NCBI GenBank assembly: GCA_023404095.1
Contig: JAEYDD010000072.1
Coordinates: 310,001-374,000 of the forward strand
DNA: 64,000 nucleotides
Reading direction: 5' to 3'
Source: Pseudomonadota bacterium
GTDB lineage: Bacteria > Pseudomonadota > Alphaproteobacteria > Rhizobiales > Rhizobiaceae
This document shows, piece by piece, positions 1 to 8,644 of the stretch (position 1 is its first letter; each line of letters begins with the position of its first letter). The position numbers were made by a program, and so were the translations under genes. A model generated the notes under the pieces. It made no database searches. It was not told the DNA's origin and saw nothing but the letters and a program-made list of their open reading frames with translations.

Positions 1-918
1 CCCCTCGCCGAGCCGCATGCCGAGCGCCAGAAGCGGCGTCTTGCCGAGCTTTTCGATCGCGCGCATGTGCCCCGGCTCCGCCGAGACATGGCCGATCAGG
101 CAGTGATCCAGCGCGGCCGGGTTGGCCGCCTTGAGGACAGCCCCCGCGCAGGTGGCGACATAGCCGTCGAGGATCACCGGCACCTTCTGCATGCGTGCTG
201 CCAGGATCGCGCCGGCCATCGCGGCGATCTCCCGCCCGCCGAGACGCCGAAGCACCTCCAGCGGATCGGAGAGATGGGCCTTGTGCAGGGCGACGGCCTT
301 CTCCACTGCGGCGATCTTGCGGGCAAGGACGTCGCCTTCCGAGCCGGTGCCCGGACCGACCCACTCGGCGGCAGTGCCGCCGTAAAGCGCGAGGTTGATG
401 GCCGCCGCAATCGTCGTGTTGCCGATCCCCATCTCACCGATGCACAGAAGATCGGTGCCCCCTGCCACGGCCTCCATGCCAAAGGCCATGGTCGCCGCGC
501 AATCGCGCTCGGAAAGTGCTGCCTCCTGCGTGATATCGCCCGTGGGATAGTCAAGCGCGAGGTCGAAGACCTTGAGCCCTAGGTCGTGGGTGACGCAGAT
601 CTGGTTGATCGCCGCCCCGCCCGCGGCAAAATTCTCCACCATCTGGGCGGTTACCGAAGGCGGATAGGGCGTCACGCCCTGCTTCGTCACGCCGTGGTTG
701 CCGGCAAAGATCGCGACCAGAGGACGCGTCACCGCCGGCGCGCGCCCGGACCAGGCGGCAAGCCAGAAGGCGATCTCCTCCAACCGGCCAAGCGCACCCG
801 GCGGCTTGGTCAGTTGGGCGTCACGGTCGCGCGCCGCCGCAAGCGCTGCCGAATCCGGCCCCGGCAGATTGCGCAGCAATTCACGGAAATCATCGAACGG
901 CAGGCCGCTGGCACTCAT
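1..918 (-). CDS. cobT: Nicotinate-nucleotide--dimethylbenzimidazole phosphoribosyltransferase, 3' end cut by window edge
   Basis: CobT moves phosphoribose from nicotinate mononucleotide to 5,6-dimethylbenzimidazole, giving alpha-ribazole phosphate for the lower ligand of cobalamin. The minus strand is open from an ATG at 918 to the window edge (306 codons; the family is usually about 340). Visible family motifs are AGNHGVTKQGVTPYP in the N-terminal third, GEMGIGNTT in the middle, and RLGEG at the very edge. The Glu of RLGEG corresponds to the catalytic Glu of Salmonella CobT. cobS lies divergently on the other side of a 178-bp gap, as is usual in alphaproteobacteria. No cobalamin riboswitch was recognised in that gap. 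The last roughly 30 residues lie outside the window. Confidence 0.95.
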   Translation of the reverse strand, partial: MSASGLPFDDFRELLRNLPGPDSAALAAARDRDAQLTKPPGALGRLEEIAFWLAAWSGRAPAVTRPLVAIFAGNHGVTKQGVTPYPPSVTAQMVENFAAGGAAINQICVTHDLGLKVFDLALDYPTGDITQEAALSERDCAATMAFGMEAVAGGTDLLCIGEMGIGNTTIAAAINLALYGGTAAEWVGPGTGSEGDVLARKIAAVEKAVALHKAHLSDPLEVLRRLGGREIAAMAGAILAARMQKVPVILDGYVATCAGAVLKAANPAALDHCLIGHVSAEPGHMRAIEKLGKTPLLALGMRLGEG

Positions 919-1096
919 ATTGGGGAATTCCTCGTATTCGGCTTCCAAAGCAGGATCGGTTGCCCCCTATTAGAGATCGGCGTCGCGTCCGACAACCGAA
1001 TTTGCGGCGGAGGCTGTCGTCGTTTCGGCATGGCAACGCGGCTGCGACACGCTAGGATGATGCCGCCCTGCGCTTTGTGCCGGGGGGCGAGGAGAG

Positions 1097-1885
1097 ATGC
1101 AGGTGGAACTGCGCGACTATATCAACGACGTGGCCCGGTCAGTGGCTTTTCTGTCCCGTATACGCGTCCCCGGGCGTTACTTCGAGGGGCACGACGGCCG
1201 CCTCAGCATGACGGTTCGGGCGTTTCCTGCCGCCGGCGTCCTGATCCTGCTGCCGGCAGCCGCGTTGCTTGCAGTCCTTTCGCTGCTGGACACCGCGCCC
1301 TATCTGTCCGCCTTCCTCGTTCTCGCGGTCCAGACGCTCTTGACCGGCGCGCTGCACGAGGACGGGCTGTCGGATGCCGCCGACGGGCTCGGCGGCGGGC
1401 GCGACCGGGAGGGCGCCCTCTCGATCATGAAGGACAGCCGGGTCGGCTCCTACGGCGTCGTCGCCCTCGTCCTGTCCTTCGGCCTTCGTGCATCTGCGCT
1501 CGCAGCGATCATGACCGCCCTGTCGCCGATCGGCTCCGCCTGCGCGCTGCTCGCCGTGGCCGCCGCCAGCCGCGCCGCGATGGTCTGGCACTGGCAGGCA
1601 CTACCCCCGGCCCGTGCGGATGGCGTTGCCGCCGCAGCCGGCCAGCCGGAAGCCGGTCCGGCCCGCGCCGCACTTGTTTCCGGCGCCGCATTCGTCCTGT
1701 TGCTGCTTCTGCCAACCGCGCCGCTGCTCGGCATCGCCTCGATGGTGCTCGCAGTCGCCGCTGCCGTCTTCGCCTTCAGCGACGTCGTTTCCGACAAGAT
1801 CGGCGGCCATACCGGCGACACGATCGGCGCCAGCGAGCAGATCGCAGAGATTGCAGCGCTCGCCGCCCTTGCGCTGGCGCTCTGA
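1097..1885 (+). CDS. cobS: Adenosylcobinamide-GDP ribazoletransferase (cobalamin synthase)
   Basis: Integral inner-membrane enzyme (CobS/CobV) that joins adenosylcobinamide-GDP to alpha-ribazole (phosphate), the last assembly step of the nucleotide loop. At 262 aa it has the family length. The acidic motif DGLSDAADGLGG (around residue 92), with the following KDSRVGSYG, is the family signature. The C-terminal GGHTGDTIGASEQ is also typical. Several hydrophobic segments are rich in Ala and Leu. The ATG at 1097 has a good purine-rich ribosome binding site (gaggagag) directly upstream. It is divergent from cobT, whose product makes its co-substrate. Confidence 0.96.
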   Translation: MQVELRDYINDVARSVAFLSRIRVPGRYFEGHDGRLSMTVRAFPAAGVLILLPAAALLAVLSLLDTAPYLSAFLVLAVQTLLTGALHEDGLSDAADGLGGGRDREGALSIMKDSRVGSYGVVALVLSFGLRASALAAIMTALSPIGSACALLAVAAASRAAMVWHWQALPPARADGVAAAAGQPEAGPARAALVSGAAFVLLLLLPTAPLLGIASMVLAVAAAVFAFSDVVSDKIGGHTGDTIGASEQIAEIAALAALALAL

Positions 1886-1926
1886 GCCGACGATATAGAA
1901 TGGCAGCTTTATCCGCTGGAGACCCG

Positions 1927-2148
1927 ATGGAATCGCCTTGCATCCTCGTCTGTTCGATCGACGACACCACTGGTTTCTGTTTCGGCTGCGGCAGGACGCG
2001 CGAAGAGATCGGCGGCTGGATTGGCTACAGCGTCGACCAGCGCCGCACTGTGATGGCCGAACTGCCGGCGCGGCTCGCCACCATCGAACGCAGGCCCCGC
2101 CGCGAAACCAGGCGGACGCGAATCGCGCGGGAGCGCGGTGAGGCATGA
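1927..2148 (+). CDS. DUF1289 family protein
   Basis: Short (73 aa) protein of the DUF1289 family, which has no firmly established function. The four-cysteine signature is clear: SPCILVC near the N-terminus, then FCFGCGRT, followed by an EIGGW segment and an Arg-rich tail (RRPRRETRRTR). The cysteine spacing suggests a small metal-binding knuckle. The ATG at 1927 was chosen because it has a gctggag ribosome binding site at good spacing and puts the family motif at residue 3. An upstream in-frame ATG at 1900 would add nine residues. The stop codon overlaps the start of the next gene (ATGA-type), so the two are probably co-translated. Confidence 0.85.
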   Translation: MESPCILVCSIDDTTGFCFGCGRTREEIGGWIGYSVDQRRTVMAELPARLATIERRPRRETRRTRIARERGEA

Positions 2149-2843
2149 GGATGTGGATCGTCCTCGGCATCCTCGGCTTCGGGCTGGCGATGCTTTTGCT
2201 GAACCACGGCACCGGGCGCACCTTCGGCCTTGGCAACGACGACTTCGGTCAACTCGTTCAGCTGGCAGCGATCGGCGCGTTGCTCGCCACCGGCTTCCTC
2301 GCCAGCCGCGGCCGCATGAGCGAGACGTTGCGCAATGCGGCACTGTGGCTGCTGATCGCGCTCCTCTTCGTTGCGGGCTACATCTACCGCGACGACCTGC
2401 AATCGGTGGCGGGGCGGCTGACGGCGGGACTCGTGCCCGGCCGCGCCGTGGTCACGACCGACGCCTCCGGCGAGCAGATTCTCGTTCTGCACAAAATGGA
2501 GCATGGTCATTTCCAGGTCGATGCAACGATCAACGGCGGCAGCGTCAATCTCCTGGTCGATACCGGCGCGAGTTCGGTCGTCCTCAGCTATACGGACGCC
2601 GAGCGTCTCGGCCTTTCGCCCGAGACGCTCGATTTCAACCTGATGGTCTCGACCGCCAACGGCACGGCCGTCGCCGCGCCGGTCCGCCTCGACAGCGTCG
2701 CCATCGGCCCGATCGAGCGTCGCAACGTCCGCGCGATGGTGACGGGTCAGGGAAGGCTGGACCAGAGCCTGCTCGGCATGACATTCCTCGGAACGCTCGG
2801 ATCGGTCGAAATTCGCGGTGATGAACTGCGTTTGCGGGACTGA
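2145..2843 (+). CDS. TIGR02281-type clan AA aspartic protease (membrane-anchored retropepsin-like)
   Basis: 232-aa protein with three hydrophobic segments (about residues 4-21, 36-55 and 66-82), then a soluble retropepsin-like domain. The single catalytic motif VDTGASSVV is at about residue 138, and the C-terminal part (SLLGMTFLGTLGSVEIRGD) matches the family. Such proteases work as dimers, each subunit giving one Asp; here the domain would face the periplasm. Substrate is unknown. The start overlaps the DUF1289 stop by four bases, and this pair recurs in rhizobia. The stop is followed after about 150 bp by the convergent MCP gene. Confidence 0.88.
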   Translation: MRMWIVLGILGFGLAMLLLNHGTGRTFGLGNDDFGQLVQLAAIGALLATGFLASRGRMSETLRNAALWLLIALLFVAGYIYRDDLQSVAGRLTAGLVPGRAVVTTDASGEQILVLHKMEHGHFQVDATINGGSVNLLVDTGASSVVLSYTDAERLGLSPETLDFNLMVSTANGTAVAAPVRLDSVAIGPIERRNVRAMVTGQGRLDQSLLGMTFLGTLGSVEIRGDELRLRD

Positions 2844-2996
2844 GACGGGCCGAAGTCTCCGGCTGCCGCTTCCTGCACTATCGCCGTTGAACTGCCCATT
2901 GTCGTGGCCAGCGCGCGCTGCCGTTTGCGCGACAGCTTTGCACGAACCATCCAGACAGCAGAGGACGGCCGAATTCCCGTCGCCCTCCCCTTCGGG

Positions 2997-4691
2997 TCAG
3001 GCAACCAGACTTTGCTGGATGCGGCTCGGTTCGTCGGCCCGTCGAGTGCCGGTGCGGAATTGCCCCGCCAGTCCCGAAAGCTCCGCAGCCTCCTCCGCAA
3101 GCCCCGCGCTGGCGACAGCCGATTCCTCCACCAGTGCAACGTTGCGCTGCGTTCCCTGGTCGATCGAGTTCACCGCCTCGTTGACCTGGCTCAGGCTTGC
3201 CGATTGCTCGCGCGTGGCCTCCACGATGGCGCCGACATTTTCATGCACGCGCGTCACCTGCCCGACGATCTTCTCCAGCGCGCCACCGGCCTGCCCGACG
3301 AGACCGACCCCGTCGCGGACATGCTTCTCCGATTCCGCGATAAGTGCCTTGATCTCCTTCGCCGCAGTCGCTGTTCGCTGCGCAAGCTCGCGGACCTCAT
3401 GGGCCACCACCGCAAAGCCCTTGCCGGCATCCCCGGCCCGTGCAGCCTCCACGCCGGCGTTCAACGCCAGAAGGTTCGTCTGGAACGCGATCACGTCGAT
3501 CACACCGACGATGCCCGCAATCTGCGTGGAGGATGTCTCAATCTTCGCCATTGCGTCTACGGCCTGCCGTACGACATCGCCGGACATGTCCGCGCTCAGT
3601 TTTGCGCCTTCGACGAGCGTGCCCGCCTCTGCGGCACGCGTCGCCGTCTCGTTCACCGTCACCGTGATCTCGTTGACCGCGGAAGCCGTCTCTTCGACGG
3701 CGGCTGCCTGTCTTTCCAGTTCGCGCGCCAACGCCTCGGAGGCGATGCGGACCTGCTGCGAGCCCGACGCCATGGTCGCTGCGTTTTGGGAAATCGTCCG
3801 GACCGCGCCGCAGAGACGATCAACGGACATGTTGAAGTCCGCCCTCAGCTTGTCGAGCGCCGCACCGAAAGGCCTTTCCAACCTGCATCCGAGATTGCCG
3901 TCCGCGAGCTCATGCAAAGCGCCGCCCAGCTCGTTGACCGCGCGAACGCGGTCGCTCACGTCGGTTGCAAACTTCACGATCTTGAAGACCTTGCCGTTCA
4001 TGTCGAAGATCGGATTATAGGACGCCTGGATATGAACCTTCCTGCCGCCCTTGCCGATCCGCGTAAACTCATCGGAAACGAAGTCGCCGGCTGCAAGCCG
4101 GCTCCACAGCTCGCCATATTCGCGGCTAGCGACGTAGCCCGGGTCGCAAAACATCGAATGGTGCTGGCCGACGATCTCGTCGATCCCGTAGCCGAGAGCC
4201 TGCAGAAAGTTGTCATTGGCCGTCAGAATTTTCCCGTCGGTGCTGAACTCGATGATCGCCTGGGCGCGTGATATCGCATCCAGCTTGCCGGCATATTCGG
4301 CGTTCCTCTGCTTCGCCTCGGTGATGACGGTCGCAAACTTCACGATCTTGTACGGCTTCCCGCCACGGGACACCGGGTTGTAGGACGCCTCGATCCAGAC
4401 CTCGCGCCCGTTCTTGCCGATGCGCTTGTACTGACGGCGATCGAATTCGCCCTGCCCCAGACGTCGCCAGAACTCGCGATACTCCCCGCTCATGGCGTAT
4501 TGCGGCTCCACGAACATGCTGTGATGCCGACCGGCGATCTCCGACAGCTCATATCCGAGTGCATCGCAGAAATTCCGGTTCGCCGTCAGGATTTTTCCGT
4601 CCAGGTCGAACTCGATGATGGCTTGCGACCTGTCCATGGCCTCGAGGATGGCCGCGGCGTCGACCGTGCGGCCGAACGATAGCAACGACAT
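2997..4691 (-). CDS. Methyl-accepting chemotaxis protein with two PAS domains, probably cytosolic
   Basis: 564-aa chemoreceptor without any transmembrane segment. Two PAS domains lie in tandem (about residues 13-120 and 138-245). They are clearly related to each other: both carry AIIEF..DGKILTAN and HHSMF, and each ends in a KIVKFAT strand. A short linker leads to the coiled-coil signalling domain with the canonical tip (FQTNLLALNAGVEAARAG, then GFAVVAHEVRELAQR). PAS pairs of this kind often bind haem or flavin and sense oxygen or redox state, but the ligand is not visible here. No CheR-docking pentapeptide is seen at the C-terminus. It stands alone, convergent with the protease gene. Confidence 0.95.
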   Translation of the reverse strand: MSLLSFGRTVDAAAILEAMDRSQAIIEFDLDGKILTANRNFCDALGYELSEIAGRHHSMFVEPQYAMSGEYREFWRRLGQGEFDRRQYKRIGKNGREVWIEASYNPVSRGGKPYKIVKFATVITEAKQRNAEYAGKLDAISRAQAIIEFSTDGKILTANDNFLQALGYGIDEIVGQHHSMFCDPGYVASREYGELWSRLAAGDFVSDEFTRIGKGGRKVHIQASYNPIFDMNGKVFKIVKFATDVSDRVRAVNELGGALHELADGNLGCRLERPFGAALDKLRADFNMSVDRLCGAVRTISQNAATMASGSQQVRIASEALARELERQAAAVEETASAVNEITVTVNETATRAAEAGTLVEGAKLSADMSGDVVRQAVDAMAKIETSSTQIAGIVGVIDVIAFQTNLLALNAGVEAARAGDAGKGFAVVAHEVRELAQRTATAAKEIKALIAESEKHVRDGVGLVGQAGGALEKIVGQVTRVHENVGAIVEATREQSASLSQVNEAVNSIDQGTQRNVALVEESAVASAGLAEEAAELSGLAGQFRTGTRRADEPSRIQQSLVA

Positions 4692-4915
4692 TATCCGACT
4701 CCAGTAAAGAACGTTCTTATTTGAGGAACAGGCACAGTCCTGATCGGGCCATGCTGAAAGGAAGGTCCGTACTGGCCGGGAAGATAAGCGGTCGAGCGTT
4801 TACATTTACTTAAATTGCAACCGAAAGAGGAATGACAGCCGCACCCCAATCGCCCATGCCCGGCAAAGACCGCCACCCTCCGGGCAGTTGCGGCGTCATC
4901 GGCGGCAGAAAACTC

Positions 4916-5677
4916 TCAGTTCTTCAGCTTGTAGCCGGTTTTGAAAATCCAGGCCGTGATCGAAAGGCAGGCGGCCAGAAACACGACGACGATGCCAAGG
5001 CTGATGAGCGGGTTGACGTCTGCGATCTCGAAGAAGCTCCAGCGGAAACCGGAAACGAGATACAGCACCGGATTGAAGTGGCTGACCGTCTGCCAGAACG
5101 GCGGAAGCATGTCGATCGAGTAGAAGCTGCCGCCCAGAAAGACCAGTGGCGGGATCACCAGCATCGGAATCACGTTCAGCTGTTCGAAATCCTTCGCCCA
5201 GATACCGATCATGAAACCGAAGAGGCTGAAGCTGACCGCTGTCAGGACGAAGAACAGAACCATCATGAAGGGATGGGCGATCGAAATGTCCACGAAGAGC
5301 GACGCCGTGACGAGGATGATCGTTCCGATCAGCAGCCCCTTGGTCGCGGCGGCGCCGACATAGCCGATGACGATCTCCACAACCGAGATCGGGGCCGACA
5401 GGATTTCGTAGATCGTCCCGGTGAATTTGGGAAAATAGATGCCGAACGAGCCGTTGCCGATGCACTGGTTGAGCAGCGTCAGCATGATGAGGCCGGGCGC
5501 AATGAAGGCGCCGTAGGGTACGCCGTCAACCTCCTGGATGCGCGAGCCGATCGCCGCGCCGAACACGATGAAATAGAGCGAGGTCGACACGACCGGCGAG
5601 ATGACGCTCTGCATGAGGGTGCGGCGGGTGCGCGCCATCTCGAAGAGGTAGATCGACTTGATGGCCTCGAAATTCAT
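4916..5677 (-). CDS. ABC-2 type transporter permease (YadH-like)
   Basis: 253-aa integral membrane protein with about six hydrophobic segments, the permease half of an ABC-2 exporter. FKTGYKLKN closes the protein. The segments GLIMLTLLNQCIGNGSFGIY and SAPISVVEIVIGYVGAA are typical of YadH/NodJ-like permeases. Its start overlaps the stop of the ATPase gene by four bases (5674-5677), so the pair forms one transporter operon. Substrate is unknown; YadG/YadH relatives are also annotated as drug, polysaccharide or lipid exporters. Confidence 0.93.
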   Translation of the reverse strand: MNFEAIKSIYLFEMARTRRTLMQSVISPVVSTSLYFIVFGAAIGSRIQEVDGVPYGAFIAPGLIMLTLLNQCIGNGSFGIYFPKFTGTIYEILSAPISVVEIVIGYVGAAATKGLLIGTIILVTASLFVDISIAHPFMMVLFFVLTAVSFSLFGFMIGIWAKDFEQLNVIPMLVIPPLVFLGGSFYSIDMLPPFWQTVSHFNPVLYLVSGFRWSFFEIADVNPLISLGIVVVFLAACLSITAWIFKTGYKLKN

Positions 5678-6600
5678 TTCGCCTCTCCAACCAGTTCGAC
5701 GAAGATGTCTTCCAGCGTGCTCTGCTGCGTGGATACGTCCTTCAGCCGGAACCCCTCTTGGGTGATCGTGCTCAACAGCCCCGTAATGCCGGTGCGCTCG
5801 CCGCTCGTGTCATAGTCGTAGATCAGAGTCCGGCCCTCGCTGCCGATCCGCAGATTGTAGCGCGCCAGCGTTTCGGGAACGACGGCCACCGGTTCGGCAA
5901 GCTCGACCGTCAGTGTCTTGCGTCCGAGCTTCTGCATCAGCGCCGCCTTCTCCTCCACAAGCAGGATCTCGCCCTTGTTAATGACGCCGACGCGATCGGC
6001 GATCTCCTCGGCCTCCTCGATGTAGTGCGTCGTCAGGATGATCGTCACGCCGGAGGCGCGAAGCCGTTCGACCAGCTGCCACATGTCCTTGCGGAGCGCC
6101 ACATCGACGCCTGCGGTCGGCTCGTCGAGGAATAGGACCTTCGGCTCGTAGGAGAGCGCCTTGGCGATCAGCACGCGCCTGCGCATGCCGCCGGACAGCT
6201 GGCGGAGCATGGAATCCTTCTTGTCCCACAGCGACAGGTCCCGAAGAATGCGTTCGATGAGGGCCGGATCGGGCTTCTTGCCGTGCAGCCCGCGGGAAAA
6301 GGCCACGGTGTTGAACACGGTCTCGAAGGCATCGAGCGTCAGTTCCTGCGGGACGAGGCCGATGATCTCGCGTGTGCGCCGGAAATCCTTGATCACGTCG
6401 TGGCCGGCGACGGTCACGCGGCCTCCGCTCGGCATGACGATGCCGCAGATGATGGAAATCATCGTCGTCTTGCCGGCACCGTTGGGGCCGAGCAGCGCGA
6501 GGATCTCGCCTTCCTCGATATCGAGGCTCACCCCCTTCAGAGCCTGAAAGCCGCTGGCATAGCTCTTGGTGAGGTTCTGGATGCTGACGATGGGAGCCAT
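5674..6600 (-). CDS. ABC transporter ATP-binding protein (YadG-like)
   Basis: 308-aa ATPase partner of the downstream ABC-2 permease. Walker A is LLGPNGAGKTT, the ABC signature is LSGGMRRR, Walker B is VLFLDEPTAGVD, and the switch His is in LTTHYIEEA. The ATG at 6600 is preferred: translation from there gives the normal family N-terminus (MAPIVSIQNLTKSYASG). The open frame continues 66 codons upstream to 6798, but that extension is basic and unlike the family. No strong ribosome binding site is seen before 6600. The C-terminal 80 residues after the ATPase core are a regulatory tail usual in this subfamily. Confidence 0.93.
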   Translation of the reverse strand: MAPIVSIQNLTKSYASGFQALKGVSLDIEEGEILALLGPNGAGKTTMISIICGIVMPSGGRVTVAGHDVIKDFRRTREIIGLVPQELTLDAFETVFNTVAFSRGLHGKKPDPALIERILRDLSLWDKKDSMLRQLSGGMRRRVLIAKALSYEPKVLFLDEPTAGVDVALRKDMWQLVERLRASGVTIILTTHYIEEAEEIADRVGVINKGEILLVEEKAALMQKLGRKTLTVELAEPVAVVPETLARYNLRIGSEGRTLIYDYDTSGERTGITGLLSTITQEGFRLKDVSTQQSTLEDIFVELVGEAK

Positions 6601-6900
6601 GGACGGGACCAATGCAAGAGGCGGGAAGCAGGCAGGACGTCCTCCGATAGCGAGAGGACGTGCGCCTGCCGGATATGGCGGGGTGCGCGCCGCTATATGG
6701 GACCGTGTGCGGCCGATTTCATCCCCCGGGGGCAAAAAAAGTCTCGCCCACACGTTGAGGCGCCAGGCTGTTGCAGGGCAGGAGAAAAGTCTCTTCAACC
6801 GTCATGAAACCGTGACGTTTTCGATCATTCTCCAACCCGAGGCAGGAAGCCGCCACCGCGTCGCCCGGCGCTTTCCGCTCGCAATGATTGCGACATCGCC

Positions 6901-7061
6901 TCCGCCTTGCTGTCCCCTTTGCAAGGTCGGACGGATGGATGAACCATCCGCAGGGAAGCGCCGCCGGCGGGAGCCCCTTCCGCTGGCCATATGTACCGCG
7001 TCGGCGCGGCCGTGACGCCCTATGAAGCGTAACTTGGCCGGCTCCAGGGCCGGTCTTTTTT
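6901..7061 (+). ncRNA. Candidate structured small RNA ending in a terminator
   Basis: The interval between the ABC operon and the extensin gene has no convincing gene on either strand for about 430 bp. Its right part holds a row of stems on the plus strand: ccttgc/gcaagg (6905-6910 with 6921-6926), ggatgg/ccatcc (6933-6938 with 6944-6949), a ccgcg/cgcgg stem near 6997, and a GC-rich hairpin followed by six T. A plus-strand terminator with no plus-strand gene before it suggests a small RNA. The 5' end is a guess. A 26-residue ORF starting MDEPSAGKRRRR overlaps the region and cannot be excluded. Confidence 0.35.
7036..7061 (+). terminator. Rho-independent terminator, plus strand
   Basis: Stem ggccggc / gccggtc (7036-7042 with 7049-7055, one G-T pair) with a six-base loop, followed directly by six T. 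No A-tract precedes the stem, so it works only for plus-strand transcription. It does not serve the flanking minus-strand genes. Confidence 0.7.
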
Positions 7062-7096
7062 CGCAAACTTTCCGGTCTCGGCCCGGCGGCAGCCGC

Positions 7097-8332
7097 TTAA
7101 AGGCTGCAGTGGCGGTATCCCGACTTGCGCATCCGGAGATCGAAGTGGAAGTGATCCTTGTGGTAGCGGTCGCTCCCCGGACCGAGCACGGTCGTGAAGT
7201 ACTTGCAACTGTCGCTGCGCACCGCTTTCAGCAAACCCTTCTCGCGAAAGGCGAAGAAGCTCTTGTTGCGAACGAGGATCGCCTTGCCGCTATTGAGGAC
7301 GATCTTGCCGACGTCGATGGCATTGCCCTTCGCATGCTCCGACATGGCAGCGCCGCGCCGCGAGTTCATCGTGCGGCAGGAATAGGACGACATCTGATGG
7401 ATCGACTTGACGCCGGAGAGGTAGCGCAGGCGCGCAGCCGGTGCGAGCTCGTTCTTCACCCAGCGCGCGAAAGCCTCGGTGATCTGACAGTTCACCTGCG
7501 CGGCCGGCTTGATCTGGATGCCGCCGGACAGGCCCTGCAGTTCGATCGGATAGGCAATGCCGCAGGAGTTGCCCTTGCCGATTCGCGGCAGGTCGCGGAA
7601 CTTCACGCCCAGCCGCTGCAGTCGCTGCCGGCAGGCCTTCTCCGCTGCCGGCATGCCGCCCAGGGTTTCCGGAACCGACATCGGATTGCTGAAGCGGGGA
7701 ATATAGGCGACCTTGTCCTGCTGCGATGACGGCGCTGCCCCTGCGGCCGCAGGAGCCGAACCGCCAAGCTCCGCGCCGGCGTCAGACATGGGCATTGTCA
7801 TCGGCATTGTCGCAGGTTCAGGCATGGACGCGGGCTCGCCAAGCTGCCGCGGCTCATCCGTGCCGATGCCGTCGACCACAACCTGGGTGGCGTTTCCTTC
7901 AGCGATCTCCGCGGCCTGGGCCTCGGCAAGCCCCTGGACGGGCGCAACGCCGAGCCCGGCGTCCATGTTCACGCCCTCCTGCGGCACCTGCATCGTCCCT
8001 GAGGCGGCCTGCGCCCCCGTCACACCCATTGCCTCGTCGCTGTCGATCTTCGGCAGGGCGCCGGCCGGCTCGGCCGCCACCTCACCGTATACGTCGTCCA
8101 TGACCACCTCGGTGTTTCCCGCCGACGTCACCGGCGTCCCGCCCGCGGGATATGCCGCCGCCGCATTGCCGGACGCTCGCCGTGCGCGCTGCTCGCCTGT
8201 CGGCCGGATCGCGTTGACCGTGCTTTCGCCGTCGATGCTTACCGGAGGCGTAAAGCCGTCCGAGCACCCGGCCAGCAGCATCGCCAGCAGCGCGACCGGA
8301 AGAGCGGATGAAAAGGCAGACGCGATACTCAT
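7097..8332 (-). CDS. Extensin-like family lipoprotein
   Basis: 411-aa envelope protein. The N-terminus is a lipoprotein signal (hydrophobic run ending in the lipobox LAGC, Cys around residue 23). A roughly 200-residue low-complexity linker rich in Ala, Pro, Gly and Met follows. The C-terminal 180 residues are the extensin-like domain (PF06904). That domain carries SEHAKGNAIDVG and DHFHFDLRM, which resemble the zinc-binding pattern of M15-type D-Ala-D-Ala carboxypeptidases, so a peptidoglycan-related role is likely. Six or more cysteines in the domain (for example CGIAYP, SYSCRT, SCKYF, YRHC) suggest disulfides in the periplasm. Confidence 0.9.
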   Translation of the reverse strand: MSIASAFSSALPVALLAMLLAGCSDGFTPPVSIDGESTVNAIRPTGEQRARRASGNAAAAYPAGGTPVTSAGNTEVVMDDVYGEVAAEPAGALPKIDSDEAMGVTGAQAASGTMQVPQEGVNMDAGLGVAPVQGLAEAQAAEIAEGNATQVVVDGIGTDEPRQLGEPASMPEPATMPMTMPMSDAGAELGGSAPAAAGAAPSSQQDKVAYIPRFSNPMSVPETLGGMPAAEKACRQRLQRLGVKFRDLPRIGKGNSCGIAYPIELQGLSGGIQIKPAAQVNCQITEAFARWVKNELAPAARLRYLSGVKSIHQMSSYSCRTMNSRRGAAMSEHAKGNAIDVGKIVLNSGKAILVRNKSFFAFREKGLLKAVRSDSCKYFTTVLGPGSDRYHKDHFHFDLRMRKSGYRHCSL

Positions 8333-8556
8333 GGCACTTCCCGTCCCGCTTGCCGTCCGGCAGCCGGCAGAAGGCCGACCGCCACGTGTTCCGGCATGGT
8401 GCAGACATCCTGTGTTCGCATTCGGGACGAAACGGACACGCCGCGCGGCGCGGAGTTACACCCCTGCAATTCAAGGAAATTTTAGAGCGTCAGGGTAAAC
8501 GAAGGGTTTCGCCGGCACTCACCGAAGAGATCGGAATGCGGTGACGACTAACGATA

Positions 8557-8582
8557 GCGGCCCGGCAAAGGCGCCGGGCCGC
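8557..8582. repeat. Perfect 10-bp inverted repeat between extensin and MCP genes
   Basis: gcggcccggc (8557-8566) pairs perfectly with 8573-8582 around a six-base loop. It sits 60 bp after the stop of the downstream-facing MCP gene and could act as a terminator or stabilising hairpin of that transcript. No T-run follows on either strand. The rest of 8333-8644 shows no gene. Confidence 0.5.
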
Positions 8583-8644
8583 TTACTGATGGGGAAAAGG
8601 TCGGTTGCCGCCATGCCCCTTTCTGGCGACTGCGGACCTGGATG

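Noticed and set aside
919..1096. Cobalamin riboswitch between cobT and cobS
   Set aside because: The interval is only 178 bp and the conserved B12-box sequence was not found.
4692..4915. LexA-type SOS box (gaacgttc near 4710)
   Set aside because: The alphaproteobacterial box is GTTC-N7-GTTC; the spacing here does not fit.
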